Part shown: in pieces, positions 28,313 through 34,032 of the stretch | How the letters are laid out: each line of letters starts with the position of its first letter | Numbering within the stretch: position 1 is the stretch's first letter | DNA from: Deltaproteobacteria bacterium | GTDB taxonomy: Bacteria > Myxococcota_A > Polyangia > Haliangiales > Haliangiaceae | DNA length: 34,032 bases | Assembly (NCBI GenBank): GCA_013813765.1 | Contig: JACCRC010000465.1 | Location: 1-34,032, forward strand | Direction: 5' to 3' | Notes under the pieces: generated by a model | The model's database searches: none | What the model saw: the letters and a program-made list of their open reading frames with translations, nothing else | What the model was told of the DNA's origin: nothing | Translations under genes and position numbers: made by a program

Positions 28313-28456
28313 TCAACGGTAGTCCGAGTTCGCGAACTCGAGCGACATTTTCACCTCGGTCTGGGCGTCGCCGGGTGCGGTCGGAAACGCGATGCTCTGC
28401 ACGACGCGCATGGCGCAACCGGCGAGCTCGCCCATGCCAACTGCACCCAGGGTGCG
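28313..28456 (-). pseudogene. Tail fragment of an AgmX/PglI-type C-terminal domain protein
   Basis: Directly after the TAG of the receiver gene (28457), and in the same frame, the minus strand stays open to a TGA at 28315-28313. It encodes TLGAVGMGELAGCAMRVVQS followed by IAFPTAPGDAQTEVKMSLEF. This matches the end of the AgmX/PglI C-terminal domain (pattern TLG...E..C.....F..FP.P.G......Y.F.F), including the family Cys. The rest of that gene is absent, so it is a remnant cut at the receiver gene boundary. An internal ATG at 28435 could express a 40-residue peptide. The surrounding gap 28261-28456 holds nothing else clear. Confidence 0.55.
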
Positions 28457-28828
28457 CTAGCACAAGCGCGAAACTGCAGCGATCAGCTCTTTCCCGCGCG
28501 CGGGCTTGGCGAGAAAGCCGTCGACGCGGAGCTCGGACGCAATCTGGGCTCCTCGATCCGAGGCACTCATCACGAGCACGCGAATCGCCGCCCAGCGCGG
28601 GTCTGCGAGCTGCCGTTGCCGGAACTCCAGCCCGTCCATGACCGGCATCATGAGGTCGAGCACGATCAGGTTCGGCAGCGCGTGCGACTCCAGATAATCG
28701 AGGGCATCCTGTCCATTGCGCGCTCCCTCGACGGTGAATCCCTCGTCGGCCAGCACGTCGCAGAACGACTCGCGGATGTCGTCGTCGTCGTCGACGATGA
28801 GGATCGTGCTCGCTGTAGAAACGGACAC
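28457..28828 (-). CDS. Single-domain response regulator
   Basis: This is a 123-residue receiver with no output domain. It has an acidic run ILIVDDDDDIRES, phospho-Asp58 in LIVLDLMMPVMDG, a switch Ser in VLVMSASDRG and Lys in FLAKPARG. It starts 11 bp after the stop of the giant kinase gene (28840) on the same strand, so it is probably co-transcribed and receives phosphate from that kinase's histidine-kinase half. The very end (SRLC) borders the AgmX-like remnant, so its natural C-terminus might have been altered by a deletion, although the receiver fold is complete. Confidence 0.93.
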   Translation of the reverse strand: MSVSTASTILIVDDDDDIRESFCDVLADEGFTVEGARNGQDALDYLESHALPNLIVLDLMMPVMDGLEFRQRQLADPRWAAIRVLVMSASDRGAQIASELRVDGFLAKPARGKELIAAVSRLC

Positions 28829-28839
28829 CGCCAGGGATG

Positions 28840-31800
28840 CTAGCTCAGTGGCAAGGGCAGGGTCACGCGGAACGTCGCCCCGCCTCCCGGCGTCTCCTCC
28901 ACGGCGACGGTCCCCCCGTGTGCGAGCACGAACGCGCGGACCATGTACAGCCCGAGCCCCAACCCATCGACGTTGGTGGCCGACTGGACGCGCTCGAAGC
29001 GCTCGAAGATGCGCTCACGATCTCCGGCATGCACTCCGACACCATGGTCGGTGATCGTGAGCTGCGCGCCGCCGACCGCACGCTCGACAGCGAGCTCTAC
29101 CGGCTGCATGCGCCCGAACTTGAACGCATTGCGCAACAGGTAGGTCACGACGTGGTCGAGCTGCGTTCGATCCCACTCGCCGACGAGCCCAGCCTCGAGC
29201 CGCGACGAGACCACACACCCGGCCCGCGCTGCCAGATCAGCATGGGCCGCGATCTTGTCCTGCACGGCCGCCGCAAGATCGATCGGCTCGCGGCGGAGCA
29301 CCATCGTACCGGACTCGATCCGCGAGACGTCGAGGAGCGCTTCGACCAGCCTGGTCATCCGCTCGATCTGCGCCTCGCAGGTCGTCACCAGCTTGGTGAT
29401 CGCAGCGTCGGGCATCTCGCGCAGCGTGCCCTTGCGTACCGCGGCGCCGAGGCGGTGGACCTGCATCGCGAGTGGTGCGAGCGGCGTACGGAGCTCGTGC
29501 GACGCGATCGACAAGAACTCGTCGCGCGCGACGATGGCGGCCTGCGATGCCTCGTAGAGTCGCGAGTTCTCGACGGAGATCGCCGTCTGCGACGCCAGGA
29601 TGTCGAGGGTCGCGAGCCGTTCCGGGTCAAACGCACCGGCGACCAGGTCGTTCTCCAGATAGAACATGCCGACCATGCGGCCGTGACGCATGATCGGCTG
29701 ACACAGCACGGACCGCCGCCGCTGGGTCTGGAAGTACGGATCGCTGCCGAACTGGTTGCTGGTCGAGGCGTCGTCGATCAGCACGTGCTCCCCCGTCCGG
29801 CGCGCGTAGTTGAGCACCGACCACGGTAGGGCGTTGGGTAGGGCCTCCGCGTCGATCGATGCGGAGGCCGCGACGACCAGCGTTTCCGCCTCGAGGAGGA
29901 GCAGCGAACCACGCCGCGCCCCGGCGTACTCGATGACGATCGACATGAGCCGCGGGAGGAGGCGCGGCAGCACGATCTCTTCGGACAGGCTCTGCGAGGC
30001 CTTGAGCACCGATGCCAGATCGAGCTCGCTTCCGGTGGTCGTCTGCGTGGAAACGCTGCCGCGAGTCGCCGGGTCGACCACGATCGACCGACGACCGATT
30101 CCGCGATTTCGCGCCAACAAGTCGGCCGCCTTCCCAGCAGCGCCCCACCGCCGGTACAGGTTCGAGGCATCGGCGAGGAGCGCACGCCGCACGAAGTCGA
30201 CGCCGAGCGCTCCGTACATCTCTGCCGCGCGCTCGCACGCGAGCGCTTCGTACTGGACCATCTCCTGGGAGCGCGCCGCGAGCCGTGCTTCCTCGTACGC
30301 ACGAATCGCAGTGGGCACGTCGCCAGTCAGCCACGCGAGCTCCGCGCGAAGCAGCGCGGCCTTGTCGGCGAAGTTCGACGGACACGCGCGCGCCCATTCG
30401 CCGTGAACGCGTTGCTGTGCGTCGATCTCCGCGAGATAGCGAGCACGTGTCTCGGCGTCAACGTCACGACACAGCGCTGCGAGCGTCAGTGCACGGTACA
30501 GACCGTAGGACGCATAGATCGGCATCGAGAACGCGGAGCCGAGCTCGGGTGCGGCGAGATCGGCCGCCGTCAGCGCTGCGGCGTAGTCACGGAACGTGTA
30601 GCGCGCGATCATCTGCAGGATGTGCAAATAGACGATGCCGCAGCCAAAGCGCGCAGCGGTCACCGCCGTCAGAGCGGCCTGCTCGTCGAAGTCATGCGAA
30701 TCGAGGCTGCCACGCTCGCCCGTGCCACCCATCAGCGCGAGCACGAACTGCTCCTCGGCGCGTAGCGTCCAGTGCACGGCCTCGTAGCGGGTCTCTTGCG
30801 CGAAAGCGGCGTGCTTCGCGATCAACGCGGTCACGGCTGGCAACGGCGCGCCGGCCTCGTAGAGATGCCACGGCGCCTGGAACCCGATGTAGTTCGAGTA
30901 GATGTGATCGCCAGCGCGTACGCAGGCCGCGAACCCGCGCTCGAGAATCGGGAGATCCGTGGCGATCGGATTCTTCCAGAAGTTCACGTGATCGCCGAGC
31001 AGGTGCAGCATGCAGCCCTCGAGCTTCACGCCCCGGAGCTTCTCGTTGAGCCGGATCGCGAGCCAGCTGAACTCATGTCCGCCGTCGACGTCGCCGTACA
31101 CGGCGGCACGCAGCAGGGCATAGATGCCGTAGCCGTAACACGATGCTTCGGTGTGACCGTGGCGGAGTGAATGATTGACGAGCTGCAGGGCGACCCACGC
31201 GAACAGCTCCGGCTTGACCATGTAGATCGGAGGCCCGGATGCTTCGAGGAGATCGGCGAGCATCTGCATCCGCGGATCCGTCATCAGCGGGGCGTCGATG
31301 TGCGCTGCGATTGGCCGGTCCCCCAGCAGCTGGAGGGCGAGCTGCTTTTGCTCCTCGATCGCGCTGGTGGCCTCGCTTGACGCGGGCGTGTGAAGCCCGA
31401 ACAACGAGAACGCGCGAAGACAGACGTCGGCCGCCTGGGCCAGCTCGCCCGCGATCTGGAACAACCGGATCTGAAGATAGTAGATCCGGGCCTGCTCGAG
31501 ATCGGTGCGTGCGCGCCGCAGGAGCTCGTCGAACAGTCCACGAGCGGCGTCGAGATCACCACCGAGGTAGGCGCACTCGGAGAGCTCGACATGCACGTCG
31601 AACGCGAGCTCGAATCGGGACGTCCATGCGCTCTCGCCGAGAAGCGCGGCAGCTCGTGTGTGGTACGAGCGCGCCTGCTGATAAGCTGTCGAGAGCTTGG
31701 CCTTGTGCGCGGCGCGCACCAGCAGCTCGAGGAGCCGCTCTCGCTCGGTGGGTTCGGTGATCAGCGAACCCGCGGCGACGAGGTGGTTCGCGGTCTCGAA

Positions 31801-33894
31801 CAACCGCTCGCCACGCCCGTCCGTGGCTTCACGGTCCCAGAAGCGTCGCCCGACGAGAAGGTGCAGCGCACTCCGCTCGCTCGCGGGGGTGAGCTCGTAC
31901 GCCGCCTCCTGCACTCGGTCGTGGCTGAATCGTGCGCCGGGTGCGCCATCTTGCCGGATCGTGATCAGCCCCTGCTCGACCGCCGGCAGCAGGTCTGCGG
32001 CCAGCTCGTTCATCGAGCGACGCGTGATCGCCGCCAGGTCGGCGGTCTCGAAGTCGTTGCCCAGTACGGAGGCGATCCGCAGCACGTCGATCGTTTGCGC
32101 GGGAAGCTGGCGCAGGCGATCCACGACCAGCTCGACGACGTTGTCGGTGATCTCGGTGGTCTCGACCTCGGCCGGATCGAAGCGCCATGCTCGCGCGAGC
32201 TCGTCGAACCGCAGCAGCCCGGTGAGCTGAAGCGTCCGGACGAACTCGCGCACGAAGAACGCGTTTCCAGCGGTCTTGGACATCGCGAGCGCGGCCAGCT
32301 GCTCGCACGCCAGCGGGTCTGCGTGCAGCGTATCGCGCAGCAGCGTGCACACCGCGTCGTGATCGAGCGCCGCGAGGTGGATGTCCTGGATCCGAGCGCG
32401 CGTGGCGCGCAAGCGATCGAGCGCGGCGTGATGCTCGCGATACGCGATGATCAGGAGTACCGGCACCTGCCCGCTGTTCGCGAGGATCGACTCGACCAGC
32501 GCGACCGAGGCGTCATCCGCCCACTGCAGGTCGTCCAGGAACAGGACGACCGGATGATCGAACGCTCCCAGGAAGGCGCGGATCAGATGATGCAACCGGT
32601 TCTGCATCGCGGCCGGCGGCAAGTCCGGCGCTGGCGGCAGCGGTCCGAGAATTTGCTCGAGGCCTGGAATGAGGTCGACCAGCGTTCGCGCGTTGCCATC
32701 GACCCGCGCGAGCAGCCGTTCCTTCCATGCAGCGAGGTGGTGGCCGCTGTGGGTCAGGATTTGATCGACCAGCACGGCGCTTGCCTCGATGAAGGCGGAG
32801 TAGGGAAGGTGGCCTCGGTACTGATCGAACTTGCCCGATGCGAAGTAGCCCTGACTGCGAGCAACCGGCACCAGCAGCTCGCGGACCAGGGAGGTCTTGC
32901 CGACGCCGGGCGCACCAGAGATCAGCACGACCTCGCCATGAGAGGTGGTTGCGACTCGCGTGAACGCATCGTGGAGCGCTCGGACCTCGACCGCTCTCCC
33001 GTACACGCGATCCGGAAGCTGGAACCGGTCAGACACGTCGCGCTCCGCGAGCGGGAACATCGAGATCGTTCCAGTGTTCTGCAGATCGGCGAGTGCGCGC
33101 GTCAGATCACGCTCGACTCCGCTCGCACTCTGGTAGCGCTCCTCGGGAGTCTTCGCGAGCAGCTTGAGTACGAGCTGCGAGAGCACCTCCGGGAGATCCG
33201 GCAGAAGCTCGGTCAACGCACGCGGGACTTGTGCGGTGTGACAGTGCATCCATTGCAACGCATCTGTCGCGTGGAACGGTTGCCCTCCGACGAACAGCTC
33301 GTAGAGCACGACGCCGAGCGAGTACAGATCGGCCCGCTGGTCGACGGGGCGCCCGAGCCGACCGGAGGACTCGGGTGCCATGTACGCGAGCGTTCCCTCG
33401 AAGCCTGCGCCGGGCTCGGTCCGAACCTCGCCCTCCCGCAGCGCGACACCGAAGTCGGTGATCTTGATCTCGCCGGTCGACGGCCGATGGATGAAGTTGG
33501 AGGGCTTGACGTCGCGATGCACGATACGCGCGCGGTGAACGTCGGCGAGCGCACGTGCGATCTGGATCGCGATCGGTAGCGTGACCGAGAGGGCCGCGCG
33601 CGCAGGTAGGGTCAAGCTCAGCGCCTCGCCACCAAAATCCTCCAGCACGAGCGCGAGCCGTCCCTCGTGATGAGTCGAGCCGTACGCCTGGACCACGGTC
33701 GGCGCGGTGATGCCGCGGGCGACCTCGAGCTCGCGCAACAGGCGTGCGCGATGGAGGGCATCATCACACTGTGACGTCAGGACCTTGAGGACGACCGGCC
33801 GGTCATCCTCACCACGCACCGCCCGGTAGATCGTGCAGCGTGGGCCATCATGAACGATGCTGAGAATTTTCAGCGGGGTACGTGGGTCGTTCAC
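28840..33894 (-). CDS. Giant Ser/Thr kinase - AAA ATPase - GAF - histidine kinase
   Basis: From the GTG at 33894 this is about 1,684 residues. The N-terminal Hanks-type kinase (about 10-275) has VVLKVL, VHRDVKPSN, ITDFGVAL and YMAPESSGR; the Gly loop is atypical (HDGPRCTIYRA). An AAA/STAND ATPase follows (about 295-600; Walker A SGAPGVGKTS, Walker B VVLFLDDLQWADD). A long helical TPR-like region spans about 600-1260. A GAF domain lies at about 1275-1445 (SVLCQPIMRHGRMVGMFYLE). HisKA has its His at about 1463 (IASHELRTPLAPL). HATPase_c ends the protein (ITDHGVGVHAGDRE, GLGLGLYMVRAF). The plan matches known bacterial trifunctional Ser/Thr-His kinases. A TTG at 33975 would add 27 residues but runs through a palindrome. 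The receiver gene at 28828 follows. Confidence 0.93.
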   Translation of the reverse strand: MNDPRTPLKILSIVHDGPRCTIYRAVRGEDDRPVVLKVLTSQCDDALHRARLLRELEVARGITAPTVVQAYGSTHHEGRLALVLEDFGGEALSLTLPARAALSVTLPIAIQIARALADVHRARIVHRDVKPSNFIHRPSTGEIKITDFGVALREGEVRTEPGAGFEGTLAYMAPESSGRLGRPVDQRADLYSLGVVLYELFVGGQPFHATDALQWMHCHTAQVPRALTELLPDLPEVLSQLVLKLLAKTPEERYQSASGVERDLTRALADLQNTGTISMFPLAERDVSDRFQLPDRVYGRAVEVRALHDAFTRVATTSHGEVVLISGAPGVGKTSLVRELLVPVARSQGYFASGKFDQYRGHLPYSAFIEASAVLVDQILTHSGHHLAAWKERLLARVDGNARTLVDLIPGLEQILGPLPPAPDLPPAAMQNRLHHLIRAFLGAFDHPVVLFLDDLQWADDASVALVESILANSGQVPVLLIIAYREHHAALDRLRATRARIQDIHLAALDHDAVCTLLRDTLHADPLACEQLAALAMSKTAGNAFFVREFVRTLQLTGLLRFDELARAWRFDPAEVETTEITDNVVELVVDRLRQLPAQTIDVLRIASVLGNDFETADLAAITRRSMNELAADLLPAVEQGLITIRQDGAPGARFSHDRVQEAAYELTPASERSALHLLVGRRFWDREATDGRGERLFETANHLVAAGSLITEPTERERLLELLVRAAHKAKLSTAYQQARSYHTRAAALLGESAWTSRFELAFDVHVELSECAYLGGDLDAARGLFDELLRRARTDLEQARIYYLQIRLFQIAGELAQAADVCLRAFSLFGLHTPASSEATSAIEEQKQLALQLLGDRPIAAHIDAPLMTDPRMQMLADLLEASGPPIYMVKPELFAWVALQLVNHSLRHGHTEASCYGYGIYALLRAAVYGDVDGGHEFSWLAIRLNEKLRGVKLEGCMLHLLGDHVNFWKNPIATDLPILERGFAACVRAGDHIYSNYIGFQAPWHLYEAGAPLPAVTALIAKHAAFAQETRYEAVHWTLRAEEQFVLALMGGTGERGSLDSHDFDEQAALTAVTAARFGCGIVYLHILQMIARYTFRDYAAALTAADLAAPELGSAFSMPIYASYGLYRALTLAALCRDVDAETRARYLAEIDAQQRVHGEWARACPSNFADKAALLRAELAWLTGDVPTAIRAYEEARLAARSQEMVQYEALACERAAEMYGALGVDFVRRALLADASNLYRRWGAAGKAADLLARNRGIGRRSIVVDPATRGSVSTQTTTGSELDLASVLKASQSLSEEIVLPRLLPRLMSIVIEYAGARRGSLLLLEAETLVVAASASIDAEALPNALPWSVLNYARRTGEHVLIDDASTSNQFGSDPYFQTQRRRSVLCQPIMRHGRMVGMFYLENDLVAGAFDPERLATLDILASQTAISVENSRLYEASQAAIVARDEFLSIASHELRTPLAPLAMQVHRLGAAVRKGTLREMPDAAITKLVTTCEAQIERMTRLVEALLDVSRIESGTMVLRREPIDLAAAVQDKIAAHADLAARAGCVVSSRLEAGLVGEWDRTQLDHVVTYLLRNAFKFGRMQPVELAVERAVGGAQLTITDHGVGVHAGDRERIFERFERVQSATNVDGLGLGLYMVRAFVLAHGGTVAVEETPGGGATFRVTLPLPLS

Positions 33895-33938
33895 CGCAGA
33901 TAAGCCTAAGGGGCCCCGAATGAGCGAGTCGATCGAAT

Positions 33939-33954
33939 TCCATTTCGAAATGGA
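33939..33954. promoter_or_regulatory. Perfect 16-bp palindrome upstream of the giant kinase gene
   Basis: TCCATTTCGAAATGGA reads the same on both strands and lies 45-60 bp before the GTG at 33894, in a locally A/T-richer stretch. It is well placed to be an operator for a dimeric regulator. It argues for the start at 33894 and against 33975. The remaining 57 bases (33976-34032) show only a possible plus-strand start (ATG 34014) with too little sequence to judge. Confidence 0.55.
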
Positions 33955-34032
33955 TCGCGGACGATCGACAAGCACTGCGACGGCGTGATCTACGTCCGGG
34001 GTGCGGTCGTCGTATGACGCGGAGAAGCTGGT

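Noticed and set aside
28325-28340. Perfect 16-bp palindrome CGAGTTCGCGAACTCG as an operator
   Set aside because: It falls inside the coding frame of the AgmX-like fragment (codons for SLEFANSD) and not before a gene start, so codon bias can explain it.

Overview
The window is GC-rich bacterial DNA with dense genes on both strands. Its gene content points to a myxobacterium (Myxococcota). It has two membrane-anchored Ser/Thr kinases with C-terminal kinase domains, a giant Ser/Thr kinase-AAA-GAF-histidine kinase, a KaiC/histidine-kinase operon, a DUF2760-Hsp70 pair, a relic that looks like an AgmX/PglI C-terminus, and many small lipoproteins. The taxonomic call is inferred from gene content; no rRNA or species marker is present.

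Layout. (1) 1-6126: two Hsp70-family genes and a DUF2760 gene on the minus strand. A TetR / carotenoid-oxygenase / lipoprotein cassette lies between the two Hsp70 genes. The divergent tetR-oxygenase gap is compact: two matching imperfect palindromes each cover a predicted -10 box. Between tetR and Hsp70 lie a 115-bp inverted repeat and two REP-like palindromes. (2) 6261-10205: a cysteine-rich lipoprotein, a transmembrane Ser/Thr kinase and a D-Ala-D-Ala-ligase-like ATP-grasp enzyme. (3) 10426-17447: tRNA-Asn followed by an accessory, decaying stretch. It holds a lone S24/S26-type peptidase, a ParE-toxin remnant joined to the tail of an unrelated gene, a probable orphan Imm21 immunity gene, frameshifted genes, an AbgT transporter and several lipoproteins. 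A 35-bp piece of the peptidase gene recurs as a direct repeat 4.1 kb downstream. (4) 17473-21392: a VTT/TVP38 membrane protein, a bactofilin-like protein, a second transmembrane Ser/Thr kinase, a VOC protein with a histone-H1-like tail, and a small basic protein. (5) 21591-33894: a 12-kb signalling island.

The signalling island is the best candidate for an undescribed system. Three overlapping genes encode a small protein of unknown function, a KaiC-like double ATPase with only one of the two usual phosphosites, and a GAF-HisKA-HATPase-REC hybrid kinase. Facing them on the other strand are a single-domain receiver, an NtrC-like regulator whose AAA domain has lost the sigma-54 contact loop and key ATPase residues, a REC-GGDEF-Hpt protein, a second single-domain receiver, and the ~1,680-residue Ser/Thr kinase-AAA-GAF-histidine kinase. 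Together they supply every part of a multistep phosphorelay (His kinase, receiver, Hpt, terminal receivers), with KaiC and Ser/Thr kinase inputs and a c-di-GMP output. That the parts work as one circuit is inference from clustering.
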